Part shown: positions 36,102-47,900 of the stretch, in pieces
Position numbering within the stretch: the stretch's first letter is position 1
How the letters are laid out: each line of letters opens with the position of its first letter
Source: Lumbricus terrestris
Lineage: Eukaryota; Annelida; Clitellata; Crassiclitellata; Lumbricidae
Length of the DNA stretch: 64,000 bases
Reading direction: 5' to 3'
Assembly: GCA_949752735.1 (NCBI GenBank)
Contig: OX457042.1
Span: 26,626,400 to 26,690,399 of the forward strand
Notes under the pieces: model-generated
Databases searched by the model: none
What the model saw: the letters and a program-made list of their open reading frames with translations, nothing else
What the model was told of the DNA's origin: nothing
Position numbers and translations under genes: made by a program

Positions 36102-36105
36102 TAAA
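35735..36105. repeat. (ACAT)n microsatellite interrupted by a MITE
   Basis: ACAT units occur at about 35750-35829 and 35998-36103, the latter with an (AC)n block. A hAT-like element sits between them. Confidence 0.95.
35830..35997. mobile_element. hAT-like MITE, CAGTGGCGTAAC family, inside the microsatellite
   Basis: Ends CAGTGGCGTAACAATAGG and CTAGTTACGCCACTG are inverted. The 8-bp flanks CATACATA (35822-35829 and 35998-36005) match, although the microsatellite makes this less informative. The 3' end (GGGGCCCCCGAGTTCCTA...GCCACTG) is present twice, at about 35898-35931 and 35968-35997, so the element carries an internal partial duplication. Confidence 0.8.
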
Positions 36106-36247
36106 TGGACTACAGTTAGTTAGCTTTAATTCTTGAAAGACTCTTGCTGTCAACGGGCCTTCCATCTTTCCCATTGCCTCACGTTAATTGATGCCAGAGA
36201 CCACACAACAAATGTATCTGGTGGTCGACGAAACTGTATGCACTTCG

Positions 36248-36880
36248 TCATTTCATCCAGCTAACAACTACAGCAATGTTCCGCGTGGTTACATTAGTCT
36301 CTGCAATTAAACAGACAACTGGGCATCTCTTGAAATGGCACAAAGACATGTCATTAGGACTCTCCTGTCCATATGCAAGAGACACGTTGACATAATATGC
36401 TCCATCGTTCCGCGTATACACTGAAAGTTTTATGCAGAATCCGACAGACTCCGTAAAATGATTGATGGCCACAATAATTCCAGTTGTCTGACGGCAAACA
36501 GATTTCTCTGGTTGCACGCCACGACAAAGGTTATAAATGAAACGACTTAGTCGTCGTCGTCGATATATATATATATATTTACATATATTTATATATATAG
36601 ACGTATATATAATTATATATATATATATATAAAGAAGGCGCGCAGTTGACATTTGCTCTGTCGTTGACATTGTTGGCCTGACGTTGCCGTGTGCGTCCGA
36701 TAGCGTCATGACACTGTTGGCGTCAAGTATCTTATGTTGCGACACTCTTGAAGGTATACAGTCAAGTCTGATGGGACCAGAAATTAGTGTGGTTTCGTGA
36801 ATCGTGACTGTGGAATATATTTTAACTCGTTTTTCTATTTGAAAAAGTATGCGTTTAATATAAGAGAGAAAACACGTCAT
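36248..36880 (-). CDS. Unrecognised 210-codon antisense open frame
   Basis: This ATG-to-stop frame on the minus strand has two non-repetitive ends and a middle of Tyr-Ile residues from an (AT)n microsatellite (about 36561-36632). The C-terminal ~95 residues contain six cysteines (for example LCRGVQPEKSVC and LCHFKRCPVVC) and look less random than other frames here. I recognise no family and see no splice sites or poly(A) signal that support it. It may be chance, or a remnant of a mobile element. Confidence 0.15.
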   Translation of the reverse strand: MTCFLSYIKRILFQIEKRVKIYSTVTIHETTLISGPIRLDCIPSRVSQHKILDANSVMTLSDAHGNVRPTMSTTEQMSTARLLYIYIYIIIYTSIYINICKYIYIYRRRRLSRFIYNLCRGVQPEKSVCRQTTGIIVAINHFTESVGFCIKLSVYTRNDGAYYVNVSLAYGQESPNDMSLCHFKRCPVVCLIAETNVTTRNIAVVVSWMK

Positions 36881-37059
36881 TGTCCATGCAGGTGGTAGAC
36901 TTATACATTATAATGAGCATGTTTATTACGCCAAAGAGGTAGAAAAATAAATACAGGCTAAACAATGCCAACGTTGTTTGAAGCCTGTCTGACTTCAGTA
37001 CACGCTTGTTGTTATCTTTAGTTAATCTTGTTACTTCAATGGCCGCAGCAATGTCTGGT

Positions 37060-37145
37060 TATAATCATTCATTCATTCATTCATTCATTCTGAGAATTTA
37101 TATAGCGCCTCTTCAAGATACCTACTCAGAGGCGCTCTCTGCGCC
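37060..37145 (-). mobile_element. LINE/SINE 3' tail fragment
   Basis: (CATT)n, then TTTATATAGCGCCTCTTCAA...CTACTCAGAGGCGCTCTC, is the reverse complement of the standard hairpin tail. Only the tail is preserved. Confidence 0.6.
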
Positions 37146-37549
37146 AACTAGCCGAAATGATGCTAAGAGTCACAGCGAGCGAAAAATAACAACAAGTTGT
37201 AAAACAAAACACAGTATACAGCTGAAAAGCCATCATCAAAAAGCCGCAGTAATGCAGTGCTTTATTAGTATATAAGCACTTTATGTATATAGTTGCTTTT
37301 GCAGACGCGTCAATGTCTGCTACTCCAGATATTATTTATTTTAGTGCTGCAAGCAGTAACGAGAGACTTCTGGCTGCACCATATTTCTGCTGATTTCAGG
37401 CATTTTCTTCAAGAGTATACATATAAGAGCCACATTGGTTTTGCTTCATTACTAAACCGTGGTGTTTACTGTTTCAAGACATCCGTTTCAAGAGCGATAC
37501 ATCGTCGGATTGGCACCGCCGTCTTGCAGAAGATGCGGTCCTAAGTTAA

Positions 37550-37550
<1 letters not shown>

Positions 37551-37596
<46 letters not shown>

Positions 37597-37598
37597 AT
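37551..37598. repeat. (CTG)n microsatellite
   Basis: About 15 uninterrupted CTG units in the sense strand of intron 1. Confidence 0.95.
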
Positions 37599-37929
37599 GT
37601 CATTTGTCTTCTGGTTGACAGTATCATGTATAGTTGATGTGACAGGTTGTAGGGCTGCGCACTCCTCGGCAAAACAATGCTTGGAAGCAGCAGGCATTAG
37701 TGTATATGCAGCCACGACGCTCGCAGGCACAAGTTGGCTGGCAAAGGAAACAGTCAGCTTGGTATTATAAATTCTGGCAGTCATGCGAATGAATAATTAT
37801 ATGGCGCCTATACGAACCAATAAGAAGTTGGCCTGGTCGTAAGAGAGCCTCTCTAGTATAATATTTAGGAGTGCATTGCATTAAATTTTCTAAGGTTTTC
37901 GTTGAGGCGCGAAATGTGAATTGACTGAT

Positions 37930-38510
37930 AGTCGGCACTTATTTAGACGCAAAGTCATTTACCCGGAAATACTTAGACGCATGGTCATTTACGCGGGTAT
38001 ACTTAGACGCAAGTAATTTGCATCAATTACATGGGTATTAGGGTGTCTCTTAAAAATGAAAGTTTGAATTTAAAAACCTCTTACCATTTTAATTTGTTAG
38101 TTTTATGAAGAAAATTTATAAAAAAAACTTTGCTGGAAATCGGATAATAGATCTATTTGTTGCTCTTTGTTGTCAAAGTTTTAGCACATGTGGGCCTATT
38201 GTCTAAAAATATGCAGCATAGTTCGCTTTGTTAAGGAGGTCATGCATCACCTTGCGTCTATACTCACCCATGTCACCAAGGTAAATTACCTTACGCATAA
38301 GTATACCTAGGTAAATTACCTCGCGTCTAAGTGAACTCAGTTAAATGAAATTCGTCCAAGTACTCAAGTAACTGGCCTTGCAATGCGTCTAAGAATACCC
38401 AGTCACAAGACCCTGCGCCCTACAAGTGTGCCAAGTACATGTAAATGACCTTGCGTCTAAGTATACCAATGTAAATGACCTTGCGTCTAAGTGCCAATAA
38501 TAATGACCTT
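37930..38510. repeat. ~30-bp minisatellite that switches orientation
   Basis: At 37930-38035 three units read ACTTAGACGCAAAGTCATTT ACC. At 38240-38510 about eight units read the reverse complement, GTAAATGACCTTGCGTCTAA GT, separated by about 200 bp of unrelated AT-rich sequence. The two blocks can pair into a large stem. Confidence 0.85.
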
Positions 38511-38737
38511 TTGTCTTGATTTCTTGAAGCAAAGTGTATTGCAACACACATCTTTTGGACATGCATGCAAAGGTGTGTTTCATTTCACACCTGGATTGTC
38601 GGGCTGTCGTCTTTTGCCGCTCTTATATAATCCATATCATTTAGTTTTCGATTCTTCTACGATATCCTCTTCCTTGGACCCCATATTGTGATCTGCCTTT
38701 TTGTACACAGTGTAGTTTTGTATGGCAGTGTCTTCAG

Positions 38738-38955
38738 CTGTCTGTCTTTCTGTCTATCTGTCTGTCTGTCTATCTGTCTGTCTGTTTAACTGCCTGGCTC
38801 TCTGTTCGTCTGGATATGTCTGCCTCTTTCTCCCTATCGTCCACTTGGTACGTCATGCTTGTATATTGACGCCTATTTATCTTTCTTTCTTTATGGCTGT
38901 TCGTCCGTCCGTCCGTCCGTCCGTTCGTCTGTCCGTCTGCCCGTCTGTCTCCTGG
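38738..38955. repeat. (CTGT)n and (CCGT)n microsatellite
   Basis: Two tetranucleotide blocks, at about 38738-38790 and 38900-38955. Confidence 0.9.
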
Positions 38956-39189
38956 TATATTTGTCATTCCCTGCTCTGTTATCGCCAATATCTACATGTT
39001 TATCTGTCTAATATGTATGCACAATGGCTTCATGAGATTCATAATAACGATGCGTTAAAATTCCCCCTCCCTACTTTAATTCCTTCATCACTTCTATACC
39101 TTTTTCCATCTCTCATAGCCTTCCTCGTCGCTTCGTATCCCTCCTCCCACTCCCTTCCTGGGTGTATCTCTTTTTGCTACATCTTGTCT

Positions 39190-39560
39190 CTTTCGCTTGC
39201 TCTATTTGTCTCTGTATGTTTGTCTGTCTCTGTATGTCTGTCTGTCTGTGTCTGTCTCTCTTTATCTATCTAGCTCTCTTTGCCTCTCTCTCTGTCTCTC
39301 TCTGTCTCTCTGTCTATGTCTCTGCCTCTGCTTCTCTCTCTTCTCTCTGTCTCTCTCTGTCTGTATGTGTCTCTGTCTTTCTGTCTGTCTTTCTGTCTCA
39401 CCGTCTCTGTCTTTCTATCTCACTGTCTCTGTCTCTCTCTCTCCCGTATCATGTTTGCAGCTCTTTGTATCTTCATACATCTGAATATATAGACCTCTAT
39501 GTATGTGTATGTCTGTCTATCTCTCTCTGTCTATCTGTCTGTCTCTCTGTCTGCAGCCTG
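39190..39560. repeat. (TCTG)n/(TC)n microsatellite
   Basis: Mixed TCTGTCTC units. The Ser-Leu-Cys frames are artefacts. Confidence 0.95.
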
Positions 39561-39659
39561 TCTTTATCTTTGTCCTAAGAATGCGACTTCCACCACCACC
39601 ATACAACCACCACTACCAGGACAACGAAGACCGTATGATTTCTCATTCATATAGCTCCT

Positions 39660-40210
39660 ATTGTTTCTTCCGATGCGGCGGCAGCGGCGCCGGCTCAACC
39701 TGCTGCGACCGCCGCCGCCGCTGCATACACCGTCGAGGCCGGGCGTCTCGTGCCTGGTGCGTATGCGTCTACATGGAAGGTGGGGGAAAAGGGAATGGAT
39801 TGCCACCAATTCAGCGATTGACCGAAGCCGGATCGATACGCCTCTTATTAGGCAAATTGTGATTGAAAACCCCCGAGAAGCAACAGTGCGGTGGTGGGTC
39901 TATCGATTGTCCTAATGCATTTCCTATTCTGACCGGAGAGACTGTAGACTGATTTGCGGTCTCTCGCTGCGGCGATCGACTCTCTCCGCTCGGCTCGGCT
40001 CGGCTCGGCTTCGGTCGGCTGTCTTCGTCGCTTCGAAGAACGCAGCCATAATTCTATCGAAGTCGAGACGAGACCAATTGTATTAAATCCTCACAAATGC
40101 ACCTGTTGGTCTCCGGCTTTGATGTGCGCTGCCACGGATAGCAGCAGCAGCAGCAGCAGCAGCGGCGGCAGAGGCAGCAACCGCGGTGCCTTTTGGGATG
40201 AATGGGAGGC
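39660..40210. promoter_or_regulatory. CpG-rich non-coding block with Cux-type sites
   Basis: A CpG-dense interval with GGCGGCAGCGGCGCC near 39677, GGATCGATAC near 39832, CTATCGATTG near 39899, TAATGCATTT near 39914 and a (CTCGG)n run near 39991-40012. Two ATCGAT sites lie about 70 bp apart. This could be an internal regulatory element or alternative promoter, but no exon was recognised. Confidence 0.3.
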
Positions 40211-40750
40211 GGAGCAGAAAGAAGGATGAGGAGGAGGAGAAATGGGAAGAGGAGTAGAGGGAGGAGGTGGAGGATTTGAGAGGAATAATAATTGGAGGAT
40301 AAGAAGAGATGGAGTACAAGGAAGAGTTTGAGGTGGAGGATTGGGAGGAGTGATAGGAGGGGGAGGTTAGAAGGAGACGGGGGTGGAGGAGGAATGGGAT
40401 GAAGGATGGGAGGAGAGGTATAAGAAGGAGCGGATGGTGATTCTGGATGTGAATAAAAAAGGAGTAGTACGAATAAGAGGATTGGAGGATTATGAAAAGG
40501 ATGAGAAATAAGAAGTGAAGATGGAGAGGTTGTAGAAGGAAAGTGTATATAATATACGTAGAAGGAGAGGTTTAGAAGAAAAAGTTAGGAAGGGAAACGA
40601 ATGGAAAGAAACGATACAACTGGAAGAGGTAATGGAAGAAAAAGTCATTTGGTTAAAGGTAAAGAAAGAAAGGCATGGAAGAGGAATAGGAAGAGAAAAA
40701 GGAGTAGGTGGATGAGGAGCAAGAGGAGTGAAAGACGGTTGAGCAGAAGT
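40210..40750. repeat. Purine-rich GGAGGA/GAAGA tract
   Basis: The + strand is about 85 percent purine with no fixed unit. No gene. Confidence 0.75.
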
Positions 40751-40849
40751 CTCGGAGAGATTTTATGGCGTTCGTGGATTTGAAACAATGCAACATTTAT
40801 GCGTTTTTGACCGTTGATTATGGCACGTCGGTCGACTCTTATGGTGGTC

Positions 40850-41395
40850 TTTCTCTCTGCCTCTCTGTCTCTCTATTTCTCGGACGCTCTCTGTCTGTCT
40901 GTCTCTGTCTGTCTCTCTCTTTCTCTCTCTGTCTCTGTCTCTTTGCCTCTCTCTCTCTCTGCCTCTATCCCTCTCTGTCTTTCTCTGTCTCTCTGTCTCT
41001 CTATCTATCTGTATCTCTCTGTCTCTGCCTCTGTATGTCTGTCTCTCTTTTTCTCTCTCTGTCTCATTGTCTCTGTCTCTGTCTTTGTCTCTATATCTAT
41101 GTCTTTCTGTCTCTCTCTGTCTGTCTGTGTGTCTGTCTGTCTCTGTCTCTCTCTCTAACTCTCTGTCTCTGTCTCTATCTCTGCCTCTGTTTCTCTGTCT
41201 CTCTGCCTCTTTGTCTGTCTGTCTCTCTCTCACTCTCTTTGCCCCTCACTCTTTGTCTCTGTCTCTGTCTCTCTGTGTCCTGTCTTCTGTCTTTCTGTCT
41301 CTTTTCATCTCTGTTTATCTCTCTCTGTCTATCTATCTCTGTCAGTCTGTGTACGTCTCTCTCCCTCCCTCTGCCTCTCTCGTTCTCTCTCAGTC
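40850..41395. repeat. (TC)n/(TCTG)n array
   Basis: About 545 bp of TCTC and TCTG units. Confidence 0.95.
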
Positions 41396-41799
41396 GACCG
41401 AATATTATACGACGTAAGCGTTGAATGAACATCCGGGCTTTTGACTTTTCGCTCTGCTTACTAAGTGGGTTGTAACCCGGTTAAGGATCACGTTACCATG
41501 GACAACGATAGCATGGTCTGTTTGAGAGATTACGAAAAGACGCGCTATACAAATGGCATCCTCATAAACACATAGCAGACGAGAACAATACATGCACGCA
41601 TGCATGCGTACACTTACATGCATGCATGCATATTATATATTGGCACATTGTATGCGTTTGTGCATAAATCAGTCTCTCATTATTCAAAGACATTTCTTTT
41701 TTCCCCGGAGATTATCTTGAGGCGCTTTATAAATCTATATAATTTTATACTATTCAGTGCAATAAATACACAGATGCATAAAAATATGTATGTAGAAGC

Positions 41800-42400
41800 A
41801 TGTATGCACACGTGCATATATAAACATACATGCATAGATACATACATACATACATACATACATACATACATACATACATACATACACACATGCATACATA
41901 CATACATACATACATACAATACATACATACATACATACATACATACATACATACATACATACATACATACATACATACATACATACATACATACATACAT
42001 ACATACACACAACATACAATACATACATGCATGCATGCATGCATGCATGCATGCATACATACATACATACAAACATACATACATACATACGTACATACAT
42101 ACATACACACATACATACATACATACATACATACATACATACATACATACATACGTACACACACACATACATACATACATACATACATACATGCATACAT
42201 ACATACATACACACATACACACATACACACACAGATACACACACACACATACATACATACATACATACATACATACATACATACATACATACATACATAC
42301 ATACATACATACATACATACATACATACATACATACATACATACATACATACATACATACATACATACATACATACATACATACATACATACATACATTA
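41800..42400. repeat. (ACAT)n microsatellite
   Basis: About 600 bp of CATA units with GCAT and CACA interruptions. Long THIHTYIH and YVCMYVCM frames on both strands are repeat translations. Confidence 0.98.
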
Positions 42401-42734
42401 ATCCATTGCCAAATGCACTTACGTTACATTCAAATACATTATACATTCACATGCGTTTAAAAGTGCATCCATGCACTTCATTATTTTGCCACTTTACACG
42501 AAACTTGTGCATCTGAAAATTTATATATATCGCCTTTCAAGAATCTCTCGACTAAGTTGAAGATTTTTACCAAATGAAATCGAGAACTGCGATTCAGAGA
42601 CTCTTGAAGTGATGTTTGAAATCATCGGTTACTTATGTGGCCAGAGAACGCCTTTAGGGTGTCGATTGTCTAATAATAGAACGCATTCGCAATGGTGGCA
42701 CTAAGTTACAGGACACGACACGACACTAACTTGC

Positions 42735-43095
42735 AGTTATTTTACAGTGTTATTATCCCAGTGCTATTTCTAATGTTGTTTTAACAGCATTATTGTCATA
42801 TTGTGATTTCTATTGTTATTTTAACAGTGTTATTGTCATATTGCAATTGCTATTTTTTTAACCGTGCGATTGTCGCATTATAATTAACATTGTTATTTCA
42901 GCAGTGTTATTGCCACTTGTAATTCCTATTGTTGTTTTAGCAGTGTTATTGTCACGCTATAACTTCTATTGTTATTTTAGCAGTGTTTTTGTCATAATGT
43001 AATTTCTATTGTTATTTGAGCACTGTTATTGTCACGTTGTAATTTCTATTGTCATTTTAGCACTGTTATTGCCACGTTGTAATTTCTATTGTGCA
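42735..43095. repeat. ~39-bp minisatellite TTTCTATTGTTATTTTAGCA
   Basis: About nine degenerate copies of a unit TTTCTATTGTTATTTTAGCA followed by GTGTTATTGTCACGTTGTAA. Confidence 0.9.
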
Positions 43096-43448
43096 AACAT
43101 CTTCTGCACCAGGTAGAGTACGCAAATAATAAGGTCAATTGATCTGATTTTGTTCTGCAGGTACAGTTCAGTTAAATGGTTTGTGCGCAATAGACGCTGC
43201 CAATTACAATACAGCTTCTATTGCTAAATGATCCAGGCTTAATACATACAGCTGCAATTCACAAAACAATGGACGTATATAAATTATTGTGGAAAGACGT
43301 TGTGGTGGTCTTTTAAGGTAATTAGACTAAACTGTCTTACCTCAGAAGACAATGAATGTTATTAGACATTATAGGCATTTAATGTCTGAGTGCGTTCATA
43401 TCATGCTATAGAATTATACCGGTATACATATAATTACGTGTAGGCTAT

Positions 43449-43637
43449 GAATGTATGTATGCATGCATGCATGCATGCATGCATGTATGTATGCATGCAT
43501 GTATGTATGTATGTATGTATGTATGTATGAATGTATGTATGTATGCATGTATGTATGTATGTATGTATGCATGTATGTATTTATGTATGCATGTATGTAT
43601 GTATGTATGTATGTATGTATGTATGTATGTATGTATG
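43449..43637. repeat. (GTAT)n microsatellite, left of the retrotransposon
   Basis: About 190 bp of ATGT units with GCAT interruptions. It continues on the other side of the LTR retrotransposon at 51246-51330, so the two were once one array. Confidence 0.95.
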
Positions 43638-44739
43638 TGTAACGTCTCCGTTTTTATGCTTATTTTAGCGGGTAATTGAAAATGTACTGCATTTAAATGA
43701 TCTGTTCAAAAAGACACCAATTCTTTATAAATGTATGATATAATTGAAACTATTAAATACACAATACAATTACGCAATATTCCTATTTACTTATTTGGCG
43801 TATCACTAATTATAATTAACTAAATGCTTATCTGTACTCCACAGTTGAGATATATGACATGTCGTTTCTGTAGTGTAAAACGGCCTTGAAATAGTTCTGC
43901 AGATTCTCAGTAGATTCACTGAATGAAGATTAGCAACCCGGTGCTATATTTGAAGAAATAGTTCTGCTGATTCTCCGTAGATTCACTGAATGAAGATAAG
44001 CAACCTCGTGCTATATTTGAAGAAGGATAATGAGATACTGTCAAGCTGTGGAATCCAGATCGAATACCAGACAAGACAATATTCAATACTTCCGTAGCAT
44101 CAAATTATCACACTCCAACCAATGAGAATTTCCTTCCCAATTGAAAATGACCTTGAAATGTCAACCAGAGACAACGAGCCCAAAATCGTTTCTCAACACA
44201 CGAATATCGTCTCACCAACCATCACAATCACAATGTAGACTTCACGGACGTTAGAATTCGCAACTTCGAATTTCTAAATCGCCTCTACTCTCACACGAAT
44301 GCCTCGTACTGTTTTACGACCAGATACGAGCATAATCCTCATCCTCACCATTGAATAAACTTCAAATGAATTGCCAGACACAACTGAGCAACCATCTTTC
44401 TCAATGTTCATGTAAGGAATCCACCGTTTATGTTGAATTTCAATGACGTGGCTATTTCCATTCAATTCTGTCCGTTACGCTCATTTCGATGCTTTTTATT
44501 GGTTACGCGTCGATGCAAATGTTTTCGCTTACGTAAGCGTCCGTAGTAACCACTTGACGTTACCATGACTGCCTCACTCATGTACGCAAGATTCGTGGTC
44601 TCCTAGTTACTAATCCACTAGACGCCAAATTATTAATCTAGATACGCCGACTAAATTATCTAGCTTAACTCCTACTTAGAATTAACATATAATATCAGAC
44701 AAGTTAGTTTGATAGATAATAGCGATTTAATACGCTACA
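43638..44739 (-). repeat. LTR (3' LTR of the Gmr1-like element)
   Basis: 1102 bp, same length as the other LTR and identical wherever I compared. Within it a ~65-bp segment (GAAATAGTTCTGC(A/T)GATTCT ... GTGCTATATTTGAAGA) is tandemly duplicated at about 43889-44015. A short minus-strand frame (44274-44465) is carried in both LTRs and is not considered a gene. Confidence 0.95.
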
Positions 44740-44762
44740 AATACCCCTCCTTCAAAAGTCTG
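44740..44762 (-). other. Putative polypurine tract
   Basis: Directly inside the 3' LTR the minus strand reads TTTTGAAGGAGGGGTATT, a purine-rich run at the position expected for plus-strand DNA priming. Confidence 0.6.
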
Positions 44763-44900
44763 TAATCAGGCTTTACAATCTCACCTAATTATCTATCAAC
44801 TAAATTTCTATCAACTTCCTTATTCTATCTTACACAACAATACAACATTACTGAACTTCTTATCTACATTATTATAATACATTACTGATATATTTAAGTA

Positions 44901-47900
44901 CTATGTAATTCCTCTACTCAAATAATCAGACATAACATTATTGCTTCCCTTGATATATCGTATCGTAAAGCAATAATTTTGAAGTGCTAGACTCCACCTC
45001 ATGACTCTCGCATTTCTCATTCTCCCTTCCTTCATGTACTGTAGTCCACAGTGGTCTGTCTCTATCACAAACTGCTTTCCACACAAGTACCTGTCAAACC
45101 GACTAATTCCCCACATTATCGCTAGACATTCTCTCTCCTCAACTGAATATCTCGTCTCTCTTTCCAATAGTTTCCTACTCGCATATGCAATCGGGTGGTT
45201 CACTCCTTCGTACTGCTGTATCAGGACGCAACCTATTCCTCTTCCTGATGCGTCTGTCTGAATCACGAACTCCTTTTCCAAGTTTGGTAACTTCAGTATC
45301 GGTGTTTTAGCCAGTGCTGCTTTCAGCTTACTAAAACTCTCATCTAATTCTTCGTTCCAATCAACATTATTAGCTGCTGACTTCTTTGTCAAATCACTTA
45401 ATGGTGCCATCAGTTCAGCACAATGAGGAATAAATTTTCTGTAGTAATTTATCGCTCCCAAAAAGCTTCTTATTTGTTTCTTCGTTTTCGGTTGTGGCAT
45501 CTCCACAATCTTATCTATCGATTCTCCTTTAGGACTAATGTCGTCGTTGTTTAACGTGTGACCCAAGAAATCTATACGACCATAGCCTAATGAACATTTC
45601 TTTGGTTTCAAAGTCAGGTGAGCATCTCTCACTCTTTGAAAAAATTCTCGTAAAATCTTCATATGTTTAGTCCATCCTTCTGTATGAGCTAGTATGTCAT
45701 CAACATAACTCTCCAGATTCTCGGTTCCATGCAAAATCTTTCTTATCAGTCTATTATAGCTTGAAGCACTATTTACCAATCCAAATGGTAGAACGTTGAA
45801 TTTATACAACCCACTCGCACAAATGAAAGTCGTATAATCTTTTGATTCTTCGCTCATTGGAATTTGCCAATACCCTTTGCAAAAATCAAACTTGCTATAT
45901 ATTTTGCTGCCACTCAGTTTATTGAAGATTTCCTCGTTTGACATCATCGGCTCTGGATCAAAAACTGTCACTTTGTTCAATTGCTTATAGTTGCAGCAAA
46001 GTCTATTGCTTCCATCAGCCTTCTTAACAACAACAAGCGGTGCTGCGTATGCTGCTTCTGATCTTTCTATTATTCCATTCTCTAACATTATCTCAATTTC
46101 CTTATCAATTTCAGACTGTAGATGATACGGTGTTGGATAAGCTTTCATCCTAACAGGTTCATCACTCGTAAGATGAATCTCGTGTTTCACCATGTCAGTT
46201 CTTCCTGGTTTATCTGTAAATATGTCTTGATATTCTCTCAGTAATTTCTCCAATTCACCTCTCTGTTCATCTTCTAATTGTGGATTAATATCAACATCCT
46301 TGTAAGTCTCAGTTTGCTTACTGACATACAGGTTTAATATCTCCTCCTCTTCGTCTTCACCTTCTCTACCATCATGTACAATAGCTGACACATATGCTAT
46401 TGTCTCAGAACCTGACAATTCTTCTTCACTCCTCTCGTAATATCTCTTTAGTATGTTGATGTGGTATGTTTTCAGTTTTCCACCATCAACCTCAACTTTA
46501 TAATCGTAATCGCCGATTTTCCCTCTGACTACAAATGGTCCTTGCCATTTAACAAGCATCTTATTATTACAACTCGGCAGTAACAATAGGACTTTATCAC
46601 CTATCTCCAGTTTTCTATATCGTGCCTTTTTATCGTAGTACTTCTTGTTCTTCGCATTAGCTTTGTGAATTGCTTTCTGCGCCATGTTACACGTTTCCTC
46701 TATACGTTCTCGTAGATCCGTCATATATGTGTACACATCCTTCACCTCGTCTTCCACTTTTTCATTTGTCCACAGTTCCTTCAATATCTGTACCGGACCT
46801 CTACATGATCTTCCGAAGATTAATTCGAAAGGCGTGTATCCGTGGCTCTCGTGTACAGTATCTCGTAATGCGAAAAGTAGTGGTGCTAAGTACCTGTCCC
46901 ACTCTTTTACTTGTTCACCTATCAGTTTTCTCAGTGTAGTCTTAATCGTTCCATTAAGACGTTCTACACAACCGTTTCCCATCGCGTGGTACGGACTTGT
47001 CATCGTGTGCTTGATCAACAACATTTTGTTTACTTCGGCCATTAGCTCTGACGTAAACTGGCTTCCTCTATCTGTATGAATTCTTTCTGGTACGCCCATC
47101 CGACAGTAAAAGTTAAACAAGGCTTCCGCCACTTCCTCGGTACTTATTCCTTTCAACGGTATCGCTTCAGGATACCTGGTGCTTAAGTCGATAATCGTTA
47201 ATACATAACGATATCCTCTCATAGACATTGGCTCTATGGCTCCTATGATGTCCACACAGACATGCTTGAACGGCACATCCAGCACTGGAAGATGTCCCAT
47301 CGGTGCCTTGTAATTCACTTTCTTATCTACTGCTTTCTGGCATACATCACAACTTAATATATATCGCCGAACTTCTTGATTTATCCCTGGCCAATAAAAT
47401 TCATTCACAATTTTATCGTGAGTCTTCTTCATGCCTAGATGAGCTGACAGTAGCGAGTTATGTGCTACAGCTAGAACTTTGTTTCTCAACTGTTTCGGAA
47501 CCATCAACTGCCACTTCGCTTCATCTTTCAATACTTCCTTCCATCTCCGGTACAACAATCCATCTTTCTTTACGTACAGCACTTTTTCTGTACTCTTCTC
47601 ATCGCCATTCCACTCAGATGCTTTATCCCAGTAACTCTTCAATGTTTCATCTGTCTTCTGTATTTCCTTTATTTCTTTTGTGGTTATATTCAGGTCGGGC
47701 ATTTCTGTGACCTTGAGTGGTTTATATTTCACCACTTTCTTCGACTCAGCTCTCGTTTCTATCGCTGCTGTCGTTTGATGTGCGTCACTGTTCATGACGT
47801 CATCACTTCTAACTTTCTCTATTACGTCATCATATTCCGTGCTCATTTCATCACTCTCAAATCTTACTGTCTTCTTGGCATCTTGCCAACGTGAATTAGC

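Noticed and set aside
41600..42516. Frames up to 286 codons of THIHTYIH and YVCMYVCM
   Set aside because: They translate an (ACAT)n microsatellite on both strands.
44274..44465. 63-codon frame present twice (also 50780-50971)
   Set aside because: It is duplicated because it lies in both LTRs. No domain was recognised.
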